DNA of 64,000 bases from Bradyrhizobium campsiandrae (GCF_014529705.1 NZ_JAANIH010000014.1:62001-126000), one strand, 5' to 3'; shown: positions 1 through 7,845, counted from the first letter of the stretch. A program made the numbers and translations. Notes: generated from the letters alone by a model not told the origin.

Positions 1-61
1 GACCACGCGACATATTTGGGGGCGTCGAATGACCGATCATGGGTCCAGGAAGGAATTGTTG

Positions 62-1294
62 ATGCGATGTCAGGGACGGCGAGGGGCCCGCGGTGCTGTT
101 CTGCTGGCGACCATGGCGTTCATATCGTGTTGTAGCGCGGCAAATGCGGCGGAGTTTTCAGGCGGCGTCATCAAGATCGGCGTCATCAACGATCAGACCG
201 GCCCGCTCTCCGACATCAATGGACCGGGATCAGTCGTCGCGGCAAAGCTTGCGGTCGAGGACTTTCAGAAGACCAATCCCTCGGTCAAGGTCGAGATCAT
301 ATCGGCCGACCATCAGAACAAGGCGGATATTGGCGTCGGCATCGTGCGCAGATGGTTCGATATCGATGGCGTCGACATGGTCGCGGATGTCGGCAATTCG
401 GCGGTCGGGCTGGCGATCCAATCGCTGGCAAGAGACAAGAACAAGATCGTCATCTACACGTCGGTCGCAACGACCGAACTGACCGGCAAACAGTGCACCA
501 AGACAGGCCTCGCCTGGCTTCATGATTCCTATAACCTCGTCGCAGGCCCCATTCGAACACTCGTCTCCCAGGGCTTCGATAGCTGGTACTTCATCGCCGC
601 CGACTATGCTTTTGGGAAGAACATGGTGCTGGAGTCGCAGCGTGTGCTCGCCTCGAGCGGCGGCAAGGCCGTCGGGGCGGTCTACCACCCGCTCGGCAAT
701 GCCGACTACGGCTCGTTCCTTCTTCAAGCGCAAGCCTCGGGTGCCAAGGTCGTCGCCTTCGCCAATGCGGGCGACCAGCTCGTCAACTCCATGAAACAAT
801 GGAACGAGTTCGGCATGACGGCCGGTTCTCAGAAACCCGTCGCCGAACTGATGTTCATCAGCGACGTGCATGCCATGGGCGCCCAGACCGCGCGAGGTCT
901 GACGACCCTGACGGCATGGTATTGGGCGCGGAACGAGGAAACGAGAGCATTTTCCCAACGTTTCTTCAAACTTCGAAACGCCATGCCGACGGAGCCGCAA
1001 GCCGCCACCTATTCTGGCGTGCTTCACTATCTCAAGGCTGCCGTGTCGGCCGATACCGACGAGACCGATGCGGTTCTGGAGAAAATGCGCGCGACCCCGG
1101 TTGATGATGTCTACGCGAGAGGGGCGACCATCCGGGAAGACGGAAAGCTCATTCACGACTTCTATCTGGCGCAGGTCAAGGAGCCCTCAGAGATCACCGC
1201 CCCCTGGGAGTACTATAACATCATCAAAACCGTGCCGAGCAGCGAGGCTTACTTTCCCTTGAGCGAGAGCGAATGCCCCTTGGTCAAGAAGTGA
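62..1294 (+). CDS. ABC transporter substrate-binding protein, amide/branched-chain amino acid type
   Basis: Periplasmic solute-binding protein of the Leu/Ile/Val-amide class (periplasmic binding protein fold type I), which would deliver a small amide or amino-acid-like ligand to an inner-membrane ABC permease. The chosen ATG gives 410 residues and follows an AGGAAGG ribosome binding site; an in-frame start at 29 lacks one. A signal peptide is visible: Arg-rich N-terminus, hydrophobic stretch LLATMAFI, cleavage near ANAAEF. The mature protein opens with the family hallmark IKIGVINDQTGPLSD. The permease and ATPase genes are not in the window and may lie before base 1. The creatininase-family gene follows after 73 bases on the same strand, so the ligand could be a cyclic amide. 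The substrate is not readable from sequence. Confidence 0.88.
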   Translation: MRCQGRRGARGAVLLATMAFISCCSAANAAEFSGGVIKIGVINDQTGPLSDINGPGSVVAAKLAVEDFQKTNPSVKVEIISADHQNKADIGVGIVRRWFDIDGVDMVADVGNSAVGLAIQSLARDKNKIVIYTSVATTELTGKQCTKTGLAWLHDSYNLVAGPIRTLVSQGFDSWYFIAADYAFGKNMVLESQRVLASSGGKAVGAVYHPLGNADYGSFLLQAQASGAKVVAFANAGDQLVNSMKQWNEFGMTAGSQKPVAELMFISDVHAMGAQTARGLTTLTAWYWARNEETRAFSQRFFKLRNAMPTEPQAATYSGVLHYLKAAVSADTDETDAVLEKMRATPVDDVYARGATIREDGKLIHDFYLAQVKEPSEITAPWEYYNIIKTVPSSEAYFPLSESECPLVKK

Positions 1295-1367
1295 CCCGGG
1301 CTCGGTCGCGACGCGCTCCGGCATGTGGGCCCCGCGCCGCGGTCGTCATATCGTCGGATTGAACGTC

Positions 1368-2165
1368 ATGGCAGGCACGACCTGGAATCGCTTGGATGCG
1401 GCCACCTTGCGAACGCTGGCTGCGCGCGACGCGATTGTGCTGCTGCCCGTCGCATCCACGGAACAACATGGTCCGCACTTGCCGACCGGCGTCGACGACA
1501 TGCTGGTCACGGAGGTGTGCCGGCGGGTGGCTGGCTTGTTGAGTTCGGAACTGCCGATCGTGGTCACGCCGACGGTATGGTGTGGGCTGGCCGACCACCA
1601 TGTCCCGTTCGGAGGGACGTTCTCGCTGACGCTTCAGACATATTGTCTGCTCTTGCGGGACCTGTGCCGCTCCGTGCTGGACGCCGGCTTTCGCAAGATC
1701 GTCCTTGTCAACGGACATGCTGGAAACATCGCGGCCTTGGCTGCGATCACGGCGGATCTGACGCGTGTGCTGAATGCGCCGATCGCCACCGTGACCTATT
1801 TCATGGCGGCCCGCGAGGCGATCTCGAATATTCTGCAGGATCAGTCAGGTCTCATGCACGCGTGCGAAGCCGAAACGTCGATGATGATGGCCGTGCATCC
1901 CGAGTTGGTCGATGCCGACCGTCTCGGGGAAGCGCAGGGGCCGGCGTTCGACGTTGTTGCCTCGCTGGTGCCGACGCTGAAGCGGTTCGTGTCGTTCGAC
2001 CAGGTGACTTCGACAGGCGTTGCGGGGGACGCCAGGCGCAGCTCGCGGGATAAGGGGGAGGCGTTGCTGGCCGCATGCGCGTCCGCGCTGGCCGACGGTC
2101 TGCGGCGTGGTGAGCCCTGGGAAAAGCCGGCGTTTCCCTCGACGTCGCAGGCAAGGGGGGAGTGA
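1368..2165 (+). CDS. Creatininase family amidohydrolase
   Basis: Metal-dependent hydrolase of the creatininase (creatinine amidohydrolase) family, which opens cyclic amides or acts on formamide-type intermediates. Family metal ligands are visible: STEQHGPHLPTGVD near residues 30-43 supplies Glu32, His34 and Asp43; NGHAGN and the later HACEAETS segment match the other conserved blocks. The length of 265 residues fits the family. The start was placed at the ATG of MAGTTW, because the longer reading from 1323 begins with an atypical Arg-rich stretch. It is likely co-transcribed with the upstream binding protein, which suggests uptake and hydrolysis of the same amide. The true substrate is unknown; many members are not creatininases. 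Confidence 0.85.
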   Translation: MAGTTWNRLDAATLRTLAARDAIVLLPVASTEQHGPHLPTGVDDMLVTEVCRRVAGLLSSELPIVVTPTVWCGLADHHVPFGGTFSLTLQTYCLLLRDLCRSVLDAGFRKIVLVNGHAGNIAALAAITADLTRVLNAPIATVTYFMAAREAISNILQDQSGLMHACEAETSMMMAVHPELVDADRLGEAQGPAFDVVASLVPTLKRFVSFDQVTSTGVAGDARRSSRDKGEALLAACASALADGLRRGEPWEKPAFPSTSQARGE

Positions 2166-2190
2166 TGGTCACCGCCGCGGCCGGAGAGAC

Positions 2191-2210
2191 AGCCCCGGCT
2201 TGCAGGGGCT
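2191..2210 (+). terminator. GC-rich hairpin after the creatininase gene
   Basis: AGCCCC (2191-2196) and GGGGCT (2205-2210) can pair around an 8-base loop just downstream of the creatininase stop. No T-run follows, so it may be a weak or factor-assisted terminator, or an mRNA-end stabilising hairpin. Confidence 0.3.
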
Positions 2211-2310
2211 AGGGGGGATGGGCCGGGGCCGCTCCGCCGGCTCGGCGGCGAGCCAGCGCAAGGACAATCACCGGCGCGTTCTTCGAGTTCCTAACCGGGC
2301 CACACAATCG

Positions 2311-2559
2311 CTAGCGTCGTCCTCCTCGGACGACGCGGAAGCGGGGAGTCGCCAGCTTCTCCGGCGGGATGCGAACAGGAGGAGTAAAGTCGGTATCTAC
2401 GCGGCGCGCCCCCTTGCAGTTGGGGCAGATGAAGAGATGTGCGACGGTGGATTGCTGGTCATCACGAACCAGCTCCGAGCGAAACCACCTCATGGTGAGG
2501 TGGCAATTTGGGCAGTCCGGAGCTTCGAGGTGCTCCAACGCGTTTCTAAGCCGTTCCAT
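2311..2559 (-). CDS. Small zinc-ribbon-like hypothetical protein
   Basis: An 82-residue protein with two CxxC knuckles, CPNC near residues 16-19 and CPNC near residues 45-48, spaced as in zinc ribbons. The rest is basic (RFRVVRGGRR at the C-terminus), which would suit nucleic-acid binding, though no known domain is recognisable. A strong purine-rich ribosome binding site (GAGGGGGG) precedes the ATG. It stands alone on the minus strand. Zinc binding is inferred from the Cys pattern only, and the function is unknown. Confidence 0.6.
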   Translation of the reverse strand: MERLRNALEHLEAPDCPNCHLTMRWFRSELVRDDQQSTVAHLFICPNCKGARRVDTDFTPPVRIPPEKLATPRFRVVRGGRR

Positions 2560-2709
2560 CCGCGCCCCCCTCGGTCAGAAACTATAGTCGCGCACGCGGT
2601 GGCGGATACATCAAATGTTGTGCCGCTGAGGGTGGAGGATGTGCGGGCAGATGGTTCGCGAGGACGCGCGCAGCGCAAGCGGTCGCAGGTTCACGCCGGC
2701 GGCCGGCGG

Positions 2710-2755
2710 GAAAAAGGCCCCAGCTCCACCAAAAGGACTGAAGTAGAGCTGGGGC
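2710..2755 (-). terminator. Rho-independent terminator, minus strand
   Basis: Perfect 10-base arms GCCCCAGCTC (2717-2726) and GAGCTGGGGC (2746-2755) around a 19-base loop. On the minus strand the hairpin is followed by CTTTTTC. The T-run exists only in that direction, so it should end a minus-strand transcript arriving from about 2.9-3.2 kb. Confidence 0.65.
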
Positions 2756-2769
2756 ACGAGTTACCTTCG

Positions 2770-2791
2770 GCCCAGGATCACGAACCTGGGC
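2770..2791 (-). other. RNA hairpin upstream of the minus-strand terminator
   Basis: GCCCAGG (2770-2776) pairs perfectly with CCTGGGC (2785-2791) across an 8-base loop. It lies 15 bases before the terminator stem on the minus strand, so the same RNA would carry two tandem stems. Confidence 0.45.
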
Positions 2792-2938
2792 TATCGGGAA
2801 AACTTGGTAATCTCCCCGGCGTTCCGAGCGGCTTTTCCTAGTACGCTGCTGATGCTGTGATTGTGTTCCAGGCCGGGAAACCTCCATGGAAGGTTGCAGA
2901 AGACAGCGACATCGCGACAAGGCTGCTGAGGCTGGCCT

Positions 2939-3181
2939 TCAGCGCCGGCTGCGCGGACACCGCCGCTCCGCAGCAACACTGCCGCGGGGCTTTGCCGGAG
3001 CGGCGAAGGCCAGCTGATATTGCCCCATCGTATCCACGAAGGAGGCTTGCGCGCTCTCCAGGCGTTTGGTCAATCCGCTGAAGTCCAGGTCGACGGCTGC
3101 GTCAACGGCCAGAACGGACATCGAGACGCATGCGATCGTGGCTGCAATCGCGATGGCCCTCCATTCCGGTGACTGAATCAT
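2939..3181 (-). CDS. Small putative secreted protein
   Basis: An 80-residue frame with a plausible signal peptide: a short N-terminus, the hydrophobic stretch AIAIAATIACVSMSVLA, then cleavage near VDAAVD. The mature part has a short amphipathic segment (LTKRLESAQASFVDTMGQYQ) and a basic Arg/Pro tail. GAGAAAG lies at ribosome-binding distance before the ATG. A 20-base near-palindrome sits 18 bases upstream and a strong terminator lies downstream, so a real transcription unit is supported even if the protein is a remnant. No family is recognised. The basic tail could be frame drift in a decayed gene. Confidence 0.4.
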   Translation of the reverse strand: MIQSPEWRAIAIAATIACVSMSVLAVDAAVDLDFSGLTKRLESAQASFVDTMGQYQLAFAAPAKPRGSVAAERRCPRSRR

Positions 3182-3198
3182 CTGACTTTCTCAGGTAT

Positions 3199-3218
3199 CT
3201 ACCTGTCCGGATAGGTAG
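3199..3218 (-). promoter_or_regulatory. 20-base near-palindrome, probable repressor operator
   Basis: CTACCT (3199-3204) and AGGTAG (3213-3218) flank GTCCGGAT. The whole 20-mer is self-complementary except for one base pair. It lies just upstream of the ATG at 3181 on the minus strand, where a repressor of the TetR type would block transcription. The regulator is not identified; the nearest TetR gene (3371-4048) has a different inverted repeat at its own 5' end. Confidence 0.5.
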
Positions 3219-3370
3219 GAGTCCCGCCCGGGATTCAACCCCTCGCATGGCTCGCGCACGCATTCTTGAAGTGCGACGGTTCTGTAACGAGGTAACGCGC
3301 GTCGTCCTGGTCGTCGCAAACGATCGCGGCTTGGATGCGCCAGCGCTGAAGCCTGCTCCGCTAACGAATG

Positions 3371-4048
3371 CTAGGCGGCTGGGCGCAAAAATCCCACCAC
3401 CATCCTCGTCGTCTCGTTCACCAGCGTCCGCACCATTTTCTCCGACGGCAGCTCCGCGTGGTTCAGCACCGTGTTGTGCGCGATCGCCTCGATGGCGCTG
3501 ACACAGATGAAGGTCGCGACATCGAGGTCGATCTTGCGCATTTCCTTGCGGTGGTTCTCGAAGTAGGCGCGGACGAGGCCGTGGACCTCGCGGTTGGAGG
3601 CTTCGACGTCGAGCTTTCCGGCGCGAGGAATCTGCTCGGCAAGCACCCGATGCAGTTTCGGATTGACGCGGTGCGCGTCGATCGCGACGGAGACGAGGCG
3701 GCGGACGGCCTTCTCGATCGGCATGGCCGCAACCTCGGTGAGCGTGGTGCGGACGATGGCCATGATCTCCTCGTTGTGGCGCTCGATCACGGCCGCGACG
3801 AGCGCCTCCTTGCTGGGGAAATATTGATAGAGCGAGCCGACGCTGACGCCGGCGAGGTCCGCGATCCGGTTGGTGCTCGTCTTCTCGAAACCGTCCTTGA
3901 CCAGAATGCGAGCAGTCGCCTCGATCAGCGCGTCGACCGTCGCGCGGGATCGCTCCTGCGAGGCGTTTTTCCGGGGTGTGGTGGGCGGTTTGCGAGCCAC
4001 GGCCTTGTGATCCGAATGCGAGTAGGAAAAGCGAGTGAATGCTCGCAT
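3371..4048 (-). CDS. TetR/AcrR family transcriptional regulator
   Basis: Helix-turn-helix repressor of 225 residues. The DNA-binding domain is clear near residues 36-82: RSRATVDALIEATARIL, then TSTNRIADLAGVSVGSLYQYF, the classic TetR recognition helix. The remainder is the helical ligand-binding and dimer domain. It is divergent from the esterase gene at 4121 with a 72-base gap, which suggests control of that gene and of itself. The ATG at 4048 lies inside an inverted repeat that looks like its operator and has no good ribosome binding site; a GTG at 4000 would give 209 residues and leave the operator free. The effector is unknown. Confidence 0.87.
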   Translation of the reverse strand: MRAFTRFSYSHSDHKAVARKPPTTPRKNASQERSRATVDALIEATARILVKDGFEKTSTNRIADLAGVSVGSLYQYFPSKEALVAAVIERHNEEIMAIVRTTLTEVAAMPIEKAVRRLVSVAIDAHRVNPKLHRVLAEQIPRAGKLDVEASNREVHGLVRAYFENHRKEMRKIDLDVATFICVSAIEAIAHNTVLNHAELPSEKMVRTLVNETTRMVVGFLRPAA

Positions 4049-4049
4049 T
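4015..4049. promoter_or_regulatory. Nested inverted repeats at the TetR 5' end
   Basis: AATGCGAG (4015-4022) pairs with CTCGCATT (4042-4049). Inside it GCGAG (4031-4035) pairs with CTCGC (4042-4046), and AATGC-TC-GCATT is itself a short palindrome. This is a likely TetR binding region serving the divergent TetR and esterase genes. That assignment is inferred from position. Confidence 0.45.
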
Positions 4050-4120
4050 ATAGCTGCAATCGGCGGCGGGTCCGCAAGCCTTTCGTCGCCGGGTCGAAAC
4101 AGCCAGATGGGGATGTGGCG

Positions 4121-5095
4121 ATGAGCGTTGCAAGACTTGTGTCGGCCTTGCAGTTTTGCCCGGTCGGTTGCGTGTTCAGCCCGCCGGCCCGGCGCGATCC
4201 CGCGCCGAGCCTGCAGAGCCGCCTGTTCAACCTGCTGCTGCGGCAGCTTCCCTACAAGCAGCAGCTCGCCTCCGCCGAGGCCGTGCAGGCCCATGTGCAG
4301 AAGCTCGCACTCGCGCCTGCATCCTTCGAGCCGACGGGGTTGGGGCGCGGCGTCGAGGCGGTGCTGACCAAGATGGGCGGATGGCCGGTCTATTACACCG
4401 CGCCGTCGTCCGGCCATGAGGGCTGCAACTTCGTCATGTTCCTGCATGGCGGCGGCTACATCAACGAGATCGCGCCGGCGCATTGGCGCTTTGTCGGCGA
4501 GATGACGCGCAGGGCGGGCGTCGTCTGCGTCGTGCCGATCTACCCGCTGGCGCCGCGCGCCACCGCGAAGGATGTGGTGCCTGTTACGGGCGAGCTGTTG
4601 CGGATGCTGCTGGAGGATGCGGGCCAGGCAAAGGTCACCGTGGTCGGAAATTCGGCCGGTGCGGGTCTTGCGCTTGCGGCGTGCCAATGGCTGCGCGACC
4701 ACGGACACCGGCAGCCGAACCTGATGATCCTGATCTCGCCTGGAGCCGACGCGGCTGTCGGCCGCCCCGAGCAGAGGGAGATCGCCGCGCGCGATCCGAT
4801 CCAGGACATTCCCGGCATCGTCGAGGCCGGGCGGCTCTATGCCGGCGAGCTAGATATCGGCCATCCCTTCGTCAGCCCGCTCAACGGCGCGTTCCGCTGC
4901 CTTGCGCCGATGACGATCTTCTCGGGCACGCGCGATCTGCTCTACCCCGATAGCGTCGATCTCGCCGCGCGGGCGCGGGCCGCAGGCGTGCCGGTCGAGC
5001 TGCATCTGTGGCGCGACCAGCCGCACAATTACGCGCTGATGCCGACGCCGGAGGGACGACGGGCGCGCAAGATGATCCTGCAGGCCATCGCCTGA
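4121..5095 (+). CDS. Alpha/beta hydrolase, HSL-type esterase/lipase
   Basis: A 324-residue alpha/beta-hydrolase (abhydrolase_3, hormone-sensitive-lipase group) expected to cleave carboxyl esters. The oxyanion-hole motif HGGGY is near residue 109. The nucleophile elbow GNSAGAG is near residue 177, the acid Asp is in GTRDLLYPD and the His in DQPHNYAL, so a full Ser-Asp-His triad is present. The ATG chosen opens MSVARL and precedes the first family-like sequence; the frame stays open far upstream only as antisense to TetR. It is divergent from the TetR gene, which probably represses it. No signal peptide is evident, so it is probably cytoplasmic. Confidence 0.87.
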   Translation: MSVARLVSALQFCPVGCVFSPPARRDPAPSLQSRLFNLLLRQLPYKQQLASAEAVQAHVQKLALAPASFEPTGLGRGVEAVLTKMGGWPVYYTAPSSGHEGCNFVMFLHGGGYINEIAPAHWRFVGEMTRRAGVVCVVPIYPLAPRATAKDVVPVTGELLRMLLEDAGQAKVTVVGNSAGAGLALAACQWLRDHGHRQPNLMILISPGADAAVGRPEQREIAARDPIQDIPGIVEAGRLYAGELDIGHPFVSPLNGAFRCLAPMTIFSGTRDLLYPDSVDLAARARAAGVPVELHLWRDQPHNYALMPTPEGRRARKMILQAIA

Positions 5096-5164
5096 ACGAG
5101 TGCGGCGCCGGCGTCATGCCTTCGCGGGTTACGTCAAATACTGAACTGGATGCCGTCGGGTCAG

Positions 5165-5216
5165 AAGGGCTGACGTAAGTTAAATTAAACTTGATTTAAT
5201 ATCTATAATCGAGCAG
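5165..5216 (+). promoter_or_regulatory. AT-rich promoter region of the PEP-CTERM gene
   Basis: A sharply AT-rich island in a GC-rich neighbourhood. It contains a perfect TATAAT at 5204-5209, about 40 bases before the start codon. No good -35 box lies at 16-18 bases. AAGTT and AACTT arms around 5178-5193 and TTAAAT/ATTTAA arms nearby suggest an operator, so activator-dependent or regulated expression is likely. Confidence 0.4.
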
Positions 5217-5246
5217 CATAAAAAAATAGAGCAGGGAGTGGACGTC

Positions 5247-5819
5247 ATGAAGTCACTCGGGGCCTGGGGAACGGCGGCGGCGTTCGTTTTTGGCGCAATC
5301 TGCGCCAGTCCGATTTCATCGGCGCGTGCAGATATCGTTTGGAATCTCAGCAACCTCCAATTCGTGCTGCCGAATAGCGCCCCGGATGGTGGAACGCTGA
5401 ACGGCACGTTCACGATCAATGTGTATGGCTACAACGGGCCGGTCAACATCACGACCACGACGGGCGTTGCGATGGCCGGTGATGTCTATACCGGTCTTTG
5501 GAATTCCAGCATCAACAATCCGACCGATACGGTGACAATCTTCCTTTCGGACGGATTGATCTATCAGCGGTACATCCAGCTGACATTTGCCAATCCGCTG
5601 ACGGTGCCGGGAGTGGACCCGATCGTGGGAGGAGCTGGGGGCCCGTCATTCGAGTGCAACAATTGGAGCTGCAGCGGGGGAATTCGCTACCTCGCCGAAG
5701 GTTCAGCTGCGATCTCTGCCGTTCCGGAGCCCTCGAGTTGGGCGATGATGGTTCTGGGATTCGCGGCCATGGGCGTCCTTGCGTTTCGTCGGAAGACCAA
5801 GGTCGCGGTCGGCATCTGA
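5247..5819 (+). CDS. PEPxxWA-CTERM sorting-domain protein
   Basis: A secreted protein of 190 residues with an N-terminal signal peptide (AAFVFGAICASPISSARA, cleavage near residue 28) and the C-terminal exosortase signal VPEPSSWAMMVLGFAAMG followed by FRRK. PEP-CTERM signals (here the PEPxxWA variant common in alphaproteobacteria) are processed by exosortases, usually in exopolysaccharide producers. The middle is Thr/Asn/Gly-rich and beta-like. The ATG follows GGGAG by 8 bases; a GTG at 5238 is the alternative. No exosortase gene is in the window, but a polysaccharide assembly cluster lies 13 kb away. Its molecular role is unknown. Confidence 0.82.
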   Translation: MKSLGAWGTAAAFVFGAICASPISSARADIVWNLSNLQFVLPNSAPDGGTLNGTFTINVYGYNGPVNITTTTGVAMAGDVYTGLWNSSINNPTDTVTIFLSDGLIYQRYIQLTFANPLTVPGVDPIVGGAGGPSFECNNWSCSGGIRYLAEGSAAISAVPEPSSWAMMVLGFAAMGVLAFRRKTKVAVGI

Positions 5820-5963
5820 GAGCTTGGCGGTCGAGGTAGACGTCTAACGCCTTGACGCCTTCGCGGAGGTCTGGCGCGAATTTGATGTGCCTCTGGTCCT
5901 CTAGGTCCCGATGAGCCTGCTGGCCCCCGGGCGTCTCCTCGGTATCAGTAGTTTTGCGGGGCC

Positions 5964-6203
5964 TTAGGCGTGGCCCTTGATCTCGTAGTGGCCCGGCACG
6001 CATTTGTAGCGATCCAGCCGCCAGTTGGCGTGATAGATCGGATGCTCGTCCATCCACTTGGCGAGGGGTGCCTGCGCACCGACCGCGCACGCCATCATCG
6101 ACATATCGGGCGTCATGTTGCTGTCGGTCACGATTTCCTCGACGCAGTTGCCGGAGGCAGCAGCACCGAGCCGGCAGAGCACGGCAACGACGGTTATGAA
6201 CAT
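5964..6203 (-). CDS. Small exported Cys-containing hypothetical protein
   Basis: A 79-residue protein starting MFITVVAVLCRLGAAASG, a likely signal peptide, followed by a mature region with Cys in NCVEE, MACAVG and YKCVPGHY. The AGGTGA ribosome binding site before this ATG supports the start; the in-frame ATG at 6233 is worse. The regular Cys and Trp/Tyr content suggests a small disulfide-bearing periplasmic protein. No known family is recognised. It is convergent with the PEP-CTERM gene, with about 144 bases between the stop codons. Confidence 0.6.
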   Translation of the reverse strand: MFITVVAVLCRLGAAASGNCVEEIVTDSNMTPDMSMMACAVGAQAPLAKWMDEHPIYHANWRLDRYKCVPGHYEIKGHA

Positions 6204-6611
6204 TCCAGTCACCTCATTGGTGGTTTCGACCACGAGGAGGATGCAAGCCGAGTGCCACAGCCTGTGTCGGAAACGACACGCCGGCCGGGCCTGCTCGCCC
6301 CAGCTTCCTCATTTGACGATTCGGATTGTAAAAAAAATGCCCTTAAACCGAAGCCGGACAATTACGGGAACCGCAGCGGAATCGCCCCGTAGGAATGCTG
6401 GATTCCGGGGGGCAGCCGCCGAGACGGCGGGCGCCGCCAGGAGCTCGCGTGGAAAACTGCCGAATAGTCCGCGCGCCGAAATAATCGATGGCGGGACGCA
6501 GCGCCGATCCGCTTTTACCTGCCGATACGGCGCTGCTACATTTTGCGCGCGTCGCTAGGCGCGGCGTGCCAATGAAGAAACAGGCCGACAAGGGGAGGGG
6601 CCGAAAGTCCC
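6204..6611. other. Intergenic region between the small exported protein and the SDR gene
   Basis: About 400 bases without a supported gene. It must hold the minus-strand promoter of the 79-residue protein and the plus-strand promoter of the SDR gene. An A-run (6331-6338) lies in the middle. I see no clear promoter boxes, hairpin with T-run, or conserved RNA. Confidence 0.35.
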
Positions 6612-7583
6612 ATGAAGGAATTTGCTGGAAAGACGGCCGTCATCACCGGGGGCGGAACGGGCATGGGGCGGGAGCTCGCCCGGCAGCTCGTCGCCGAGGG
6701 CTGCAATGTCGCGATGTGCGACGTCTCGGAGGCTGCAATGGCCGAGACCAAGCGGCTGTGCGAGATCGAGAAGCTGCCGCAAGGCCTGCGCGTCACGACG
6801 CATGTCGCCGACGTGTCGATCGAGGATCATCTCAAGCGCTTTCGCGACGAGCTCGCCGAGCAGCAGAAGACCGACAAGATCCATCTCTTGTTCAACAATG
6901 CCGGCATTGGCGGCGGCGGCAGCCTGTTCACCAACACGCGCGAGCAGTGGGAACGCACCTTCAACATCTGCTGGGGCGGCGTCTATCTCGGCGTGCGCAC
7001 CTTCCTGCCCATGCTGGTCAAGGCGGACGAAGCGCACATCATCAACACCGCCAGCGTCAACGGTTTCTGGGCCTCGATCGGCATGGGCCAAGCGCACACC
7101 GCCTACAGCTCGGCCAAGTTCGCGGTGAAAGGTTTTACCGAGGCCCTGATCAACGATCTCCGCCTGCACGCGCCGCATGTCAAATGCTCGGTGGTGATGC
7201 CCGGCCATATCGGCACCTCGATCGTCTCCAATTCGCGCAAGGTGCAGAGCGGCGACGGTTCGGATCGTCTCAATGCGGACGAGGTCGCGCTGACCCGCAA
7301 CCGCATGGTCGCAGCCGGGGTGCCGGATGCTGCCAAAATGTCGGACGAGGACATCCAGGCGGTCTTCACGGAGCGCGCCCGCAGTTTTCTGGAGGATGCG
7401 CCGACCACGGCGGCGCAGGCCGCGAAGATCATTCTCGACGGAGTGAAAGCGGAGCGCTGGCGCATCCTGGTCGGCGAGGACGCCAGGCGCCTCGACGAGC
7501 GCGTACGGGCGACGCCCGAACAGGCCTATGACCGCGCCTTCTACGAAAGCTTTGCGCAGGAGGTCGGCTGGAAGCTCGGTTGA
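6612..7583 (+). CDS. SDR family NAD(P)-dependent oxidoreductase
   Basis: Short-chain dehydrogenase/reductase of 323 residues, longer than the usual 250 because of a C-terminal extension. The cofactor loop TGGGTGMGREL lies near residues 12-22, NNAGIGGGG near residue 96, the catalytic Ser in TASVNG and the YSSAK active-site motif near residue 164. A strong GGGGAGGGG ribosome binding site precedes the ATG. The acidic residue after the second strand (CDVSE) hints at NAD(H) preference, but this is uncertain. It stands alone on the strand, and the substrate cannot be assigned from sequence. Confidence 0.88.
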   Translation: MKEFAGKTAVITGGGTGMGRELARQLVAEGCNVAMCDVSEAAMAETKRLCEIEKLPQGLRVTTHVADVSIEDHLKRFRDELAEQQKTDKIHLLFNNAGIGGGGSLFTNTREQWERTFNICWGGVYLGVRTFLPMLVKADEAHIINTASVNGFWASIGMGQAHTAYSSAKFAVKGFTEALINDLRLHAPHVKCSVVMPGHIGTSIVSNSRKVQSGDGSDRLNADEVALTRNRMVAAGVPDAAKMSDEDIQAVFTERARSFLEDAPTTAAQAAKIILDGVKAERWRILVGEDARRLDERVRATPEQAYDRAFYESFAQEVGWKLG

Positions 7584-7705
7584 GGCCGTCGGTGAGCGCG
7601 TGCGGATGTAGGTATGATAACCGTCATCTCAAGAGCGATGCCGGTCATTTTACACAGGTCATTTGACCCGTTACCTCCGCGCGTTCGCCCCTCGCATGAC
7701 GATAC

Positions 7706-7731
7706 GGAATGTCACGCATGCGCGACATTCC
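7706..7731. promoter_or_regulatory. 26-base near-perfect palindrome
   Basis: GGAATGTC (7706-7713) and GACATTCC (7724-7731) are perfect inverted arms. The central CGCATGCG is also self-complementary, leaving only one mismatched pair in 26 bases. It lies 115 bases before the next start codon, so it is a candidate operator for the alpha/beta-hydrolase-fold gene. The regulator is not identified. Confidence 0.55.
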
Positions 7732-7845
7732 CGCGTTCAAGCGATGGTGATCTCAAACATGCATCATTTGATGTAACCCAACTTGGTCGGTGAACTGAAA
7801 TGGTTTAGTCAGTCAGGCCTGACGCCACGATCGAGCGTAGCTCCG

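Larger units (their letters stand above)
2560..2938. other. Gene-poor interval with structured sequence on the minus strand
   Basis: No convincing gene lies here. Read on the minus strand, the interval carries a hairpin (2770-2791) followed by a long terminator hairpin (2717-2755). This is the expected picture for the 3' end of a transcript coming from the small secreted-protein gene at 2939-3181, or for an independent small RNA. Short open frames crossing it have no ribosome binding sites or family features. Confidence 0.4.
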
